A stretch of DNA of 36,180 bases. Source: Gaiellaceae bacterium. GTDB lineage: Bacteria > Actinomycetota > Thermoleophilia > Gaiellales > Gaiellaceae. The notes below the pieces were generated by a model. It was not told the DNA's origin. It made no database searches and saw nothing but the letters and a program-made list of their open reading frames with translations. Shown piece after piece: positions 8,270-16,379 of the stretch (its first letter is position 1; the number at the start of each line of letters is the position of its first letter). Location: positions 1-36,180 of the forward strand of contig JAJTCQ010000020.1 in the NCBI GenBank assembly GCA_021323315.1. Direction: 5' to 3'. The position numbers were made by a program, and so were the translations under genes.

Positions 8270-8622
8270 GCCAGGAGCGCGGTGATCAGGTCGCCCGACA
8301 GCTCACCCTTGGGCACGAAGCCGCACGCGCACGACGCCTCGACGAGCTCGCCGTAATCCGACAGGTCGCGGCTCGACACGAGGATGACCTGGACGGCTCG
8401 ATGGTCGAAGTCTTCGAGCTGGGCGCACACGTCGAACCCAGACATGTCGGGCAGTTGGACGTCGAGCAGCACGATGTCGGGATGGAGCGCGAGCACGGCT
8501 GCCCGGACCGAGGCCCCGTCCTCGAGTTCGCCGACGACCTCGAAGCCCTCCGCCTCGAGCACGGCCCGCGCGGAGGCCCGGAAGCTCGGGTGGTCGTCCA
8601 CGATCAGTGCGGTGGGGCTCAT
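8266..8622 (-). CDS. Single-domain response regulator (receiver only)
   Basis: The 118-residue product is one receiver domain: ALIVDDHPSF (acidic pair Asp9/Asp10), phospho-acceptor Asp54 in DIVLLDVQLPDMSG, switch residues in VILVSSRDL and the conserved Lys in GFVPKGEL. No output domain follows. Such proteins act in phosphorelays, as phosphate sinks, or by protein contact. ATG at 8622 is preferred over an upstream in-frame codon because MSPTALIVDD begins directly before strand 1. It is the first gene of the reverse cassette. A LexA-box-like palindrome (8682-8695) lies about 60 bases upstream, and CACGAT, a weak -10, lies 7 bases before the ATG. Confidence 0.85.
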   Translation of the reverse strand: MSPTALIVDDHPSFRASARAVLEAEGFEVVGELEDGASVRAAVLALHPDIVLLDVQLPDMSGFDVCAQLEDFDHRAVQVILVSSRDLSDYGELVEASCACGFVPKGELSGDLITALLA

Positions 8623-8681
8623 GGAGAAGATCGTGGCAGAACGGGCACGAGACCGCCGTGGGGCTAGCCACACCTTGCATA

Positions 8682-8695
8682 CGAACGTACGTTCT
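8682..8695. promoter_or_regulatory. LexA/SOS-box-like palindrome between response regulator and sigH
   Basis: CGAACGTACGTTCT contains a perfect 12-base palindrome (8683-8694). It matches the Gram-positive LexA/DinR consensus CGAAC-N4-GTTCG at every half-site base except the last. It lies in the shared upstream region of the regulator gene (start 8622) and sigH (start 8842), closer to the regulator. A match by chance, or a site for another dyad-binding regulator, is possible. Confidence 0.4.
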
Positions 8696-8722
8696 TAGCA
8701 TCCTGCAATTGTCGCAAAGGGC

Positions 8723-8751
8723 TTGTAACGCTCAGCGGATGGTGCTAGGTT
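8723..8751 (+). promoter_or_regulatory. Predicted sigma70-type promoter for sigH
   Basis: TTGTAA (8723-8728) and TAGGTT (8746-8751) are separated by exactly 17 bases. Transcription from here would give a leader of about 85 bases before the sigH ATG. Unlike most starts in this window, this one has a long leader and a G-rich Shine-Dalgarno run. Confidence 0.4.
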
Positions 8752-8841
8752 CTTCCTCAACTTCAAGGTGAGACTTGCACGACGGCCAGCTTGATCGGCA
8801 CTGAGGCGAGGCTCACGCCGTCGACCACGGGGGTACTCGCA

Positions 8842-9507
8842 ATGGCCGTCCGCACCGCCGCAGCACCGAAAACCGCGCAGAAGGTCCAGCGAGAGCTCGA
8901 GGATCTCCAGCTCGTTCTCAAGGCGCGGAATGGAAGCCAGCACGCACTCGACGACCTGATGCGCCGCTACACGGGCTTCGTGCGACTCAAGGCCAGCTCG
9001 TACTTCCTCGCGGGCGGTGACAGCGACGACCTCATCCAGGAAGGGATGATCGGCCTGTACAAGGCGGTTCGCGACTTCCGCCCGGACAAGGAAACGTCGT
9101 TCCGCAGCTTCGCGGAGCTGTGCGTGACGCGCCAGATCATCACCGCGATCAAGACTGCGACCCGCTTCAAGCACTCTCCGCTCAACACGTACATCTCCTT
9201 CAGCCACACGCCGGCCGGTCAGGAGTCCGACGGCGACTGCACGCTCGGCGACGCGCTTCCCGGGCCCGGCGTCAACGACCCCTCCGTCTGCGTGATCTCG
9301 ACGGAGGAGCTCCAGAGCCTCGTGTTCTGCCTGGGTACAGGCCTCTCGTCGCTCGAGTCGCAGGCCCTCACGCTGTACCTCGAGGGCAACTCGTACGAGG
9401 AGATGGCCGAGGACCTCGAGGTCGACACCAAGACGATCGACAACGCGCTCCAGCGCGTCAAGCGAAAGATCCTCGCGCACCAGAAGACGCGCGAGGTACT
9501 TGCGTAG
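8842..9507 (+). CDS. sigH: RNA polymerase sigma factor, SigH-like (sigma-70 family)
   Basis: The 221-residue product is close to Bacillus SigH (218). Region 2 reads LMRRYTGFVRLKASSYFLAG, then DSDDLIQEGMIGLYKAVRDF (core-binding and -10 recognition), then SFRSFAELCVTRQIITAIK. Region 4 is LSSLESQALTLYLEGNSYEE with a helix-turn-helix (MAEDLEVDTKTIDNALQRVK). The ATG at 8842 is preferred over an upstream TTG at 8791 because a run of five G lies about 10 bases before it and the length then matches SigH. The order gltX-cysS-rlmB-yacP-...-sigH supports orthology with the stationary-phase factor of Bacillus, although three reverse signalling genes intervene here. The regulon in this organism is unknown. 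Confidence 0.9.
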   Translation: MAVRTAAAPKTAQKVQRELEDLQLVLKARNGSQHALDDLMRRYTGFVRLKASSYFLAGGDSDDLIQEGMIGLYKAVRDFRPDKETSFRSFAELCVTRQIITAIKTATRFKHSPLNTYISFSHTPAGQESDGDCTLGDALPGPGVNDPSVCVISTEELQSLVFCLGTGLSSLESQALTLYLEGNSYEEMAEDLEVDTKTIDNALQRVKRKILAHQKTREVLA

Positions 9508-9524
9508 TCGGACTGCGCGCTCGA

Positions 9525-9597
9525 AGCCGGGGGCGGGACTCGAACCCGCGACGTCCGCTTTACAAGAGCGGTGCTCTGCCAGCTGAGCTACCCCGGC
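9525..9597 (-). tRNA. tRNA-Thr (anticodon TGT)
   Basis: The minus strand folds as a complete cloverleaf: 7-base acceptor GCCGGGG/CCCCGGC, D-stem GCTC/GAGC, anticodon stem CCGCT/AGCGG around loop CTTGTAA (anticodon TGT, reading ACA), a 5-base variable loop and T-stem GCGGG/CCCGC around TTCGAGT. The base at 9525 would be discriminator U. No CCA is encoded, so it must be added after transcription. It is convergent with sigH, whose stop is 17 bases away. Confidence 0.95.
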
Positions 9598-9629
9598 GCG
9601 CCTCATAGGGTACGCGGCGGCCCTGGCGG

Positions 9630-9658
9630 TTGCCGCGACGCAGTGCAGGGCCGATAAT
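9630..9658 (+). promoter_or_regulatory. Promoter for the aminotransferase-polyamine transport operon
   Basis: TTGCCG (9630-9635) and GATAAT (9653-9658) are spaced by 17 bases, the best two-box promoter in the window. The expected start of transcription, about 7 bases after GATAAT, falls on the tandem GTG codons at 9666/9669, predicting a leaderless operon mRNA. Confidence 0.55.
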
Positions 9659-9665
9659 CGCCGGA

Positions 9666-10934
9666 GTGGTGACTGACACGACAGCGGCGGAGCGTATCCT
9701 CGCCGACCGCGCGCGCTACGTCGCTCCCGGGATGTCGACGCCGAAGCTCGTGGTCGCGCACGCCGAGGGCGCGCGCATCACGGATCCCGACGGGCGCAGC
9801 TTCATCGACTTCGCGGGCGGAATCGGCTGCCAGAACACGGGGCACCGGCACGCCGCGATCGTCGAGGCGATCAAGGAACAGGCAGACCGCTACCTGCACC
9901 AGTGCTTCATGATCGGGGTCTACGAGCCGTACGTGGAGGTCTGCCGGCGGCTCGCCGAGCTGTCACCTTGCGGGGGCGGCGAGCAACGCTCCATTCTCGT
10001 GAACTCGGGCGCCGAGGCGGTCGAGAACGCGGTGAAGATCGCGCGCTGGGCGACGGGTCGCCCGGCGGTGGTCGCGTTCGACAACGCCTTCCACGGCCGG
10101 ACGCTCCTCGCCATGACGATGACGAGCAAGGTGAAGCCGTACAAGGCCGGGTTCGGCCCGTTCGCGCCCGAGGTCTACCGTGCGCCGGCGCCCCATCCGT
10201 ACCACGGGATCTCGTCGGACGACTCGATCGCTGCACTCGAGCACCTGTTCAAGGCGGACGTCGATCCCTCGACGGTCGCGTGCGTCGTGATCGAGCCCGT
10301 GCAGGGCGAAGGCGGTTTCATCGCCATGCCGCCGGACTTCCCCGCTCGTCTGCACGAGCTCTGCCGGAAGAACGGCATCCTGTGGGTGAGCGACGAGGTG
10401 CAGTCGGGCGTCGGGCGAACGGGGACGATGTGGGCGATCGAGCAGTATGCAGGCGCAGAGCCGGACCTGACCGTCTTCGGGAAGTCGATCGGCGGCGGCC
10501 TTCCGCTCGCAGGTGTCACGGGCGGCGCCGAGGTCATGGACGCGGTGCCGGCGGGCGGCCTCGGCGGCACGTTCGGCGGGAACCCGGTCTCCTGCGCCGC
10601 GGCGCTCGCCGTTCTCGACACCGTGACCGATCCGGCGTTCCTCGCGGGAGCGCGCGAGCTCGGAGAGACCTTGCGAGGACGCCTCGACGAGATCGCGGCT
10701 CGCCATCCGAGGATCGGCGAGGTGCGCGGCCTCGGCTCGATGCTCGCGTTCGAGTTCGCGGAGCGCTCGGGCGACCACGCGAAGGCCGTCGTCGACGCCG
10801 CTTTCGAGCGTGGGCTCGTCCTTCTTTCGTGCGGGTTGTACGGGAACGTGATCCGCTTGCTCCCGCCGCTCAACATCGCCTCGGACGAGCTCGACGAGGG
10901 GCTCGCCATCCTGGAGGAGTCGCTTGGCGCCTGA
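9666..10934 (+). CDS. gabT: Class III aminotransferase (4-aminobutyrate/putrescine type)
   Basis: This PLP enzyme of fold type I, about 420 residues, would move an omega-amino group from GABA, putrescine or a related amine to a 2-oxo acid. Visible features are the N-terminal [21 protein letters not shown], the PLP-phosphate region [15 protein letters not shown], the stacking region [20 protein letters not shown], the substrate/cofactor run [29 protein letters not shown] with the PLP-pyridine Asp, [13 protein letters not shown] with the Schiff-base Lys, and GGTFGGNP. Either of two adjacent GTG codons (9666, 9669) could be the start; the promoter position suggests a leaderless message. It overlaps potA by 11 bases, so amine import and breakdown appear coupled. 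Exact substrate preference is not readable. Confidence 0.88.
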   Translation: MVTDTTAAERILADRARYVAPGMSTPKLVVAHAEGARITDPDGRSFIDFAGGIGCQNTGHRHAAIVEAIKEQADRYLHQCFMIGVYEPYVEVCRRLAELSPCGGGEQRSILVNSGAEAVENAVKIARWATGRPAVVAFDNAFHGRTLLAMTMTSKVKPYKAGFGPFAPEVYRAPAPHPYHGISSDDSIAALEHLFKADVDPSTVACVVIEPVQGEGGFIAMPPDFPARLHELCRKNGILWVSDEVQSGVGRTGTMWAIEQYAGAEPDLTVFGKSIGGGLPLAGVTGGAEVMDAVPAGGLGGTFGGNPVSCAAALAVLDTVTDPAFLAGARELGETLRGRLDEIAARHPRIGEVRGLGSMLAFEFAERSGDHAKAVVDAAFERGLVLLSCGLYGNVIRLLPPLNIASDELDEGLAILEESLGA

Positions 10935-11964
10935 CGCGGGTGCCGGTGCCCCGGACATCAGTGTCAGAGGCCTGACCAAGCGATTCGGGGACGTCGTCGC
11001 GGTCGACTCGGTCGATCTCGACATCCCGGCAGGAGAGTTCTTCACGATGCTCGGCCCCTCCGGCTCGGGCAAGACGACGACGCTGCGCATGATCGCGGGC
11101 TTCGAGATCCCCGACGAGGGAACGATCGAGCTCGCCGGCCAGGACGTCTCTCGCCTTCCGCCCTACGACCGGCCCGTCAACACGGTCTTCCAGGACTACG
11201 CGCTCTTCCCGCACATGACCGTGCAGGCGAACGTCGAGTACGGCCTCATGGTGAAGAGCGTCAAGAAGGGCGAGCGACGCGAGCGCGCGGCACACGCGCT
11301 CGAGATGGTCCGCCTCTCGGGGTTCGGCGATCGCAAGCCGTCCCAGCTCTCGGGCGGGCAGCGTCAACGGGTCGCACTGGCTCGCGCGATCGTGAACCGG
11401 CCGAAGGTGCTCCTCCTGGACGAGCCGCTCGGCGCGCTCGACCTGAAGCTCCGCCAGGAGATGCAGATCGAGCTCAAGTCGATCCAGCGCGAGGTCGGCA
11501 TCACCTTCGTCTACGTGACGCACGACCAGGAGGAGGCGCTGACGATGTCGGACCGCCTCGCCGTCTTCAACAACGGGAAGATCGAGCAGATCGGGCCGCC
11601 GGCCGAGGTCTACGAGCACCCGGAGAGCGAGTTCATCGCGGGCTTCGTCGGCGTGTCCAACGTGATCGAGCGCGACGGGCGCCGCTACACCGTTCGGCCC
11701 GAGAAGATCAATCTGCTCGAGGAGGGAGAGGAGCCCGAGCCACGAGCACACGTCGAGCCGGGGGTCGTCCGCGACGTGCAGTACGTCGGGCCCGTCACGC
11801 GCTACCACGTTACGCTCGACCGTGGGGGCGAGCTCCAGGTGCTCGCGCAGAACCTCGAGGAAGGATCGAGCGAGGTGCTCGAGGTGAAAGGACGCCGGGT
11901 GCGCGTCGAGTGGCGCCCCGGACAGGAGTCGGTCATCGACGAACGAGAGGGAGGATCCGAATGA
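10924..11964 (+). CDS. potA: Spermidine/putrescine-type ABC transporter ATP-binding protein
   Basis: The 346-residue ATPase has Walker [10 protein letters not shown], a Q-loop at [13 protein letters not shown], signature [15 protein letters not shown], Walker [14 protein letters not shown], switch His in [11 protein letters not shown], and a C-terminal TOBE domain ([29 protein letters not shown]) typical of PotA/FbpC proteins. TTG at 10924 is the start: a strong GGAGGAG lies just before it, inside the end of the aminotransferase gene. It energises the PotB/PotC permeases below at the inner face of the membrane. It ends in an ATGA overlap with the binding-protein gene. Confidence 0.93.
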   Translation: MAPDAGAGAPDISVRGLTKRFGDVVAVDSVDLDIPAGEFFTMLGPSGSGKTTTLRMIAGFEIPDEGTIELAGQDVSRLPPYDRPVNTVFQDYALFPHMTVQANVEYGLMVKSVKKGERRERAAHALEMVRLSGFGDRKPSQLSGGQRQRVALARAIVNRPKVLLLDEPLGALDLKLRQEMQIELKSIQREVGITFVYVTHDQEEALTMSDRLAVFNNGKIEQIGPPAEVYEHPESEFIAGFVGVSNVIERDGRRYTVRPEKINLLEEGEEPEPRAHVEPGVVRDVQYVGPVTRYHVTLDRGGELQVLAQNLEEGSSEVLEVKGRRVRVEWRPGQESVIDEREGGSE

Positions 11965-13116
11965 AGAGACGCAAGACACGCGTCGCCCGCTGGGCCGCCG
12001 TCGGTCTGCTCGTGGCGGCGCTGAGCGTCGTCGCCGCAGGCTGTGGCGGAGGCGACGACGACGGTGACGGCGGAGTTTCGACCGCGGTGGAGGGTCTCGG
12101 AACCTCCCTCGAGGAGATTCAGTCGTTGGCGCGGGAAGAGGGCGAGGTCAACGTCGTGCAGTGGGCTGGCTACGCACAGCTCACCGACGAGTTCACGGCC
12201 GCGACCGGCTGCGCCGTGACCACGAAGGACGGCGCCTCGTCGGACGACATGATCAGCCTCATCCAGACGGGCGCGTACGACGGCGTGTCCGCATCGGGGA
12301 ACGCCAGCGTCCGCCTGATGGCCACCGGCGAGGTCGCTCCGATCGACACCGACCTCGTCCCGAACTACGCCCGTCCCGCACGGCCGCGGCCCGAACTACC
12401 TCATGTTCCGCAATGACATCGTCCCCGAGGACACGGACAGCTGGAGCGTGATCTGGGAGGACGAAGGCCTCCAGGAATACGCGGGGAAGATCTCGATCTA
12501 CGACGACTCGATCTTCATCGCGGACGCTGCCGTGTACCTGAAGGCGACGCAGCCCGATCTCGGAATCGAGAGCCCGTACCAGCTCAACGAGGAGCAGTTC
12601 GATGCGGCTGTCGCCCTGCTGAAGAAGCAGGCGGCAGCAGGCCTGAACTACTGGCCGGGCGACGTCGCCAAGCAGATCGCCGAGTACACCAACGGCGACA
12701 GCGTCGTCGGCACGACGTGGCCGTACCAGTACGTGCAGCTCACGGGGGCCGATCCGCCCGTGGCCGTCACGGCGATCAAGCCGGTCGAGGGCACGACGGG
12801 TTGGTCGGACACGTGGATGCTGTACTCGAAGGCCGCGAACCCGAACTGCATGTACCTCTGGATGAACCACATGATCTCTCCGGAGGCCCAGGCGGCCGTG
12901 GCCGAGGGCTTCGGCGAGGCGCCCGTCAACCTGAAGGCGTGTGAGCTCACCGAGAACACGAACCACTGCGACGACTACCACGCCGACGACGAGGCGTGGT
13001 GGGAGGACGTGTACTACTGGACCACTCCCGTCGAGGACTGCGGGGACGACGACGACTCGACGACGTGCAAGACCCAGGAGGACTGGGAGGCGGCCTGGAC
13101 GGAGATCAAGGGCTAG
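11961..13116 (+). pseudogene. potD: Polyamine ABC transporter substrate-binding lipoprotein, broken by an internal out-of-frame deletion
   Basis: The 5' part (from ATG 11961, with GGGAGG before it) encodes a lipoprotein signal peptide ([11 protein letters not shown], hydrophobic core, lipobox AAGC with Cys28) and a PotD-like N-lobe up to DTDLVPNYA near 12371. That frame then stops at 12416. From about 12370 the homologous sequence continues in the +1 frame as PVPHGRGPNYLMFRND and runs to the stop at 13116, ending YYWTTPVEDCGDDDD and WTEIKG. Intact relatives have roughly 20 residues between NYA and VPHGRG, so the junction looks like a deletion of a non-multiple of three. A 10-base direct repeat (12359-12368 and 12390-12399) flanks the site. 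Either the gene is dead or frameshifted, or the assembly lost bases. All other operon genes are intact. Confidence 0.8.
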
Positions 13117-13136
13117 ACCCCGACGGTCCGGGACGC

Positions 13137-14033
13137 ATGACCTCAGTCCCTGTCTACGAGCCGCCGCCCCAGGAGAGTCCGGGGCGGCGGCTCTCGACGT
13201 TCTTCTACCGCCACCCGCGCGTCCGCCTCTGGACGCTCCTCGCGCTGCCGGTCGCGTGGCTCGTGCTCGTCTACTTCGGGTCGCTCTTCGTCCTGCTCCT
13301 GTCGTCGCTCTGGGAGACGGACCCGTTCACGCGCGAGGTCGTCCACACCTTCACGCTCGAGAACTTCCAGCGGATCTTCGAGCAGGACGTGTACCGCAAC
13401 GTCGCCTCGCGCACCGTCCAGATGGCGGTCCTCGTCACGATCGCCGACGTCGTCCTCGCGTTCCCCATCGCGTACTACATGGCGCGCGTGGCGTCGCCCC
13501 GGACGCGCGACATCCTCGTCGTCCTCATCCTCGTTCCGCTCTGGGCGAACTACCTCGTGAAGGCGTACGCGTGGCGGACGATCCTGTCCGAGGGCGGCGT
13601 CATCAACTGGGCGCTCGATCCGTTCGGCCTTCACTTCGACGGGCTGTCGACGGTCGGCTTGTGGCTCGTGTTCACCTACCTGTGGCTGCCCTTCATGATC
13701 CTGCCGATCTACGCCGGGCTCGAGCGGATCCCGACCTCCTTCCTCGAGGCGTCTGCGGACCTCGGCGGCCGCTCGTTCACGACGTTCGCCCGGGTGATCC
13801 TGCCGCTCGCGTTCCCGGCCATCGTCGCAGGCTCGATCTTCACGTTCTGCCTGACGCTCGGCGACTACATCGCGCCCGGGCTCATCACGAGTGAGCAGTT
13901 CATCGGGACGGTGATCTACAACATCCGGGGCGAGGCCCTGCCGACCGCCGCAGCATTCTCGCTCGTCCCGATCGCGGTCGTCGTCGTGTACCTGCTCGTC
14001 GCGCGCAGGCTCGGAGCGTTCGAGTCCCTCTGA
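13137..14033 (+). CDS. potB: Polyamine-type ABC transporter permease PotB
   Basis: This 298-residue permease has about six membrane segments, beginning with LWTLLALPVAWLVLVYFGSL after a short cytoplasmic tail. The EAA loop contacting the ATPase is visible as LEASADLGGRSFTTFARVIL. Segments such as MAVLVTIADVVLAFPIAYYM and LVFTYLWLPFMILPIYAGL are typical of the MetI-like fold. ATG at 13137 follows a 20-base gap after the potD stop and has only a weak GGGA upstream; it is chosen because TSVPVYEPPP leads straight into the family N-terminus. The stop overlaps potC (TGATG). Confidence 0.92.
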   Translation: MTSVPVYEPPPQESPGRRLSTFFYRHPRVRLWTLLALPVAWLVLVYFGSLFVLLLSSLWETDPFTREVVHTFTLENFQRIFEQDVYRNVASRTVQMAVLVTIADVVLAFPIAYYMARVASPRTRDILVVLILVPLWANYLVKAYAWRTILSEGGVINWALDPFGLHFDGLSTVGLWLVFTYLWLPFMILPIYAGLERIPTSFLEASADLGGRSFTTFARVILPLAFPAIVAGSIFTFCLTLGDYIAPGLITSEQFIGTVIYNIRGEALPTAAAFSLVPIAVVVVYLLVARRLGAFESL

Positions 14034-14884
14034 TGGTCGAGTCGCGCCTCATGCGGATCCTGTTGCGAGGCGGCGCCGTCTTGACGCTCGCGTTCATCTA
14101 CCTGCCGCTCTTCGTCATCGCGCTGTACGCGTTCAACAGGAACGTCACGCAGGCGTGGCCGATCGAGAACTACAGCACCCGGTGGTTCTCGGTCGCATTT
14201 CACGACCCCGACGTCCGCGACGCGCTCAGGAACTCGCTCATCGCGGCCGTCGGGGCGACCGCGATCGCGCTCGTTCTCGGAACGCTCGCGTCCCTCGCGG
14301 TCTCGCGCTACCGCTTCTTCGGTCGCGAGGTGATCACGTTCGCGGTGATCCTCCCGATCGCGCTCCCGGGCATCGTCACGGGGCTCGCGCTGCAGGCGAC
14401 GATCATCGACGTCCTCGGGCCGTTGGGGATCGGCTTCGGCCTGACGACGATCATCGTCGGCCACGCGACCTTCTGCATCGTCGTGATCTACAACAACGCG
14501 ATCGCGCGCATGCGCCGCACCTCCGGCTCGCTCGACGAAGCCTCTGCCGATCTCGGCGCCGACAACTGGCAGACTTTCAGATACGTGATGCTGCCGCAGA
14601 TGCGGACCGCGCTCCTCGCCGGCGGGCTGCTCGCGTTCGCGCTGTCGTTCGACGAGGTAATCGTCACGGTGTTCACGTCCGGAGCCGAGCAGACGCTGCC
14701 GATCTGGATCTTCGCGACCCTCGCACGGCCCGACGACCAGCCGATCGTGAACGTCGTCGCGCTCTTCGTCATCCTCGTCTCGATCATCCCGGTCTACATC
14801 GCGACCCGGCTCGCGGGCTCGAGCGGGCTCACCGCCGAGCGGCCGAAGCGGAGCGCCGTGGCCGCGAACGTGCCCGCGCCCTGA
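14033..14884 (+). CDS. potC: Polyamine-type ABC transporter permease PotC
   Basis: This 283-residue second permease has six predicted membrane spans, starting at VLTLAFIYLPLFVIALYAFN, the usual PotC opening. The domain includes VRDALRNSLIAAVGATAIAL, the EAA loop LDEASADLGADNWQTFRYVM with LPQMRTALLAGGL, and FALSFDEVIVTVFTSG, a PotC hallmark. It overlaps the potB stop by one base (TGATG), indicating coupled translation and roughly equal amounts. The C-terminus is a short polar tail. With PotA and PotB it would form the membrane complex; its binding protein appears broken. Confidence 0.92.
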   Translation: MVESRLMRILLRGGAVLTLAFIYLPLFVIALYAFNRNVTQAWPIENYSTRWFSVAFHDPDVRDALRNSLIAAVGATAIALVLGTLASLAVSRYRFFGREVITFAVILPIALPGIVTGLALQATIIDVLGPLGIGFGLTTIIVGHATFCIVVIYNNAIARMRRTSGSLDEASADLGADNWQTFRYVMLPQMRTALLAGGLLAFALSFDEVIVTVFTSGAEQTLPIWIFATLARPDDQPIVNVVALFVILVSIIPVYIATRLAGSSGLTAERPKRSAVAANVPAP

Positions 14885-14895
14885 CGGAGAGCGAG

Positions 14896-15690
14896 GTGCC
14901 GACCCAGGCCGAGCTCGCCGATCTGGCGAACGAGAACTTCCTTGCCTCGTTCGCGAAGCTCGCCGAGCACAGCGCAGCGGGCGAGGTGGGAGAGTTCGGC
15001 AATGTCTTCGCGGTGGTGACCGGGCACCCGGTGTCGCTGTTCAACGGCTGCGTGGTTCCGCAGGCGTCGACCGCGGCTCGGCTCGAGGCGGCGCTCGCGT
15101 GGGTGCGTGAGCGTCGGGTCCCGTACCGAGTATGGATCGCCGACGGGCTCGTCGGCGATCTCGGCGCCGTGGCAGGGGACGCGGGGCTCGAGCTGGATGC
15201 TGTGCCATATCCGAACATGGTGCTCCATCCGGCGCCCGAGCCACCACGTCCTTCGGTGGGCGTGACGGTCGCGCAGGTCGGGCACGACGAGTTCGTCGAC
15301 ACCGCGGTCGAGCTCGGAATGACTCGCGAGCTCGCCGAAGCGATCTACTCGCCGGGCTTCGTCGTCGACCCCGACATCCGCTTGTTCGTCGGCCGGCTCG
15401 ACGGCACTCGTGCCGGTTACTCCATCGCGATCAGGAGCGGCGACGTGAGCGGTGTCTACAACGTCGGCGTGGCGCGAGTGGCTCGGCGTCGTGGCGTCGG
15501 CACCGCCGTGACGTGGGCAGCGGTGGAGGCCGGGCGGGCGTGGCGCTGCAAGACGGCTGTTCTCCAGTCCACGGAGATGGCGTTCTCGATGTATGAGGCG
15601 ATGGGCTTCCGGACCGTCGTGAGCTACACAGTCTTCAAGGAGCCGACGCCGACCGGGCACGAAACGCCTGTCCCACCCAGCCCGCAGTAG
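14896..15690 (+). CDS. GNAT-family acetyltransferase
   Basis: The product has 264 residues. The C-terminal half is a GNAT fold: [20 protein letters not shown] carries the acetyl-CoA-binding R-x-x-G-x-G pattern of motif A, and [20 protein letters not shown] is motif B with the usual Y-x-x-x-G-F. The N-terminal half ([39 protein letters not shown]) is a divergent second lobe of the type seen in duplicated GNAT proteins. GTG at 14896 is chosen because GGAG lies 6 bases upstream. It follows potC by 11 bases and so belongs to the polyamine operon, making a polyamine or amine substrate conceivable but unproven. Its last 67 bases overlap the convergent msrA. Confidence 0.8.
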   Translation: MPTQAELADLANENFLASFAKLAEHSAAGEVGEFGNVFAVVTGHPVSLFNGCVVPQASTAARLEAALAWVRERRVPYRVWIADGLVGDLGAVAGDAGLELDAVPYPNMVLHPAPEPPRPSVGVTVAQVGHDEFVDTAVELGMTRELAEAIYSPGFVVDPDIRLFVGRLDGTRAGYSIAIRSGDVSGVYNVGVARVARRRGVGTAVTWAAVEAGRAWRCKTAVLQSTEMAFSMYEAMGFRTVVSYTVFKEPTPTGHETPVPPSPQ

Positions 15691-16283
15691 CCGTTCGGGT
15701 TCGCCTCGAGGTACTGCTGGTGATAGTCCTCGGCGTAGTAGAACGGGCCGGCTTCGGCGATCTCGGTCGTGATCGGGCCGTAGCCGGCGCGCGATAGCTC
15801 CTCCTGGAACATGTCGCGCGAGGCCACGGCGGCGTCCCGTTGCGCCACCGATGTCCAGTAGATCCCGGAGCGGTACTGCGTGCCGACGTCGTTCCCCTGG
15901 CGCATGCCCTGGGTCGGGTCGTGGCCCTCCCAGAAGATGCGGAGCATGTCCTCGTAGCTCGTCTTCGACGTGTCGAGCACCGCGAGCACGACCTCGTTGT
16001 GGCCTGTGCGCCCGGTGCAGACCTCCTGGTACGTCGGGTTCGGCGTGAGGCCGGCCGCGTAGCCGACGGCGGTCGTGTAGATCCCGGGCGCCTGCCAGAA
16101 CAGCCGCTCGGCGCCCCAGAAGCAGCCCATGCCGAAGACCGCCTGCTCGGTCCCTTCCGGAAACGGCGGGCCGATCGGCGTCCCGAGGACGAGGTGCGTA
16201 CCCGGCGTCACGATCGGCGTGTCACGACCCGGGAGCGCGTCCTCGGGGGTCGGCATGGCCGTGGCCTTGCGCGTGAACAGCAC
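15624..16283 (-). CDS. msrA: Peptide methionine sulfoxide reductase MsrA
   Basis: MsrA reduces the S-epimer of methionine sulfoxide in proteins using thioredoxin. The 219-residue product has the N-terminal [12 protein letters not shown], nucleophile Cys54 in [33 protein letters not shown], the substrate-binding [20 protein letters not shown] and a recycling Cys in GYCG. GTG at 16283 is chosen because [13 protein letters not shown] fits the family start and a TACGCT hexamer lies 6 bases before it, predicting a leaderless message. A second Met in frame (codon 10) is the alternative. The 3' end overlaps the GNAT gene tail-to-tail by 67 bases. Confidence 0.93.
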   Translation of the reverse strand: MLFTRKATAMPTPEDALPGRDTPIVTPGTHLVLGTPIGPPFPEGTEQAVFGMGCFWGAERLFWQAPGIYTTAVGYAAGLTPNPTYQEVCTGRTGHNEVVLAVLDTSKTSYEDMLRIFWEGHDPTQGMRQGNDVGTQYRSGIYWTSVAQRDAAVASRDMFQEELSRAGYGPITTEIAEAGPFYYAEDYHQQYLEANPNGYCGLGGTGVSCPVGVGSLKTV

Positions 16284-16289
16284 GGGCGC

Positions 16290-16295
16290 AGCGTA
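16290..16295 (-). promoter_or_regulatory. -10 element TACGCT before msrA
   Basis: TACGCT on the minus strand is 6 bases from the msrA GTG, predicting a leaderless transcript. The 96-base spacer to the divergent DUF3500 gene also carries that gene's AAGGAGG at 16367-16373. Confidence 0.4.
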
Positions 16296-16379
16296 GCCGC
16301 TGCCCTCACCGCCAGGCCGGACCGCCACGAGCGCATCAGGCATCCTTCGCCGAGCAGAAAGCGCGGAAGGAGGCTCGAC

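Noticed and set aside
8695-9606. 303-codon reverse frame opposite sigH
   Set aside because: It is antisense to a clear sigma factor and its N-terminal part is simply the translated tRNA-Thr sequence; no domain is visible.
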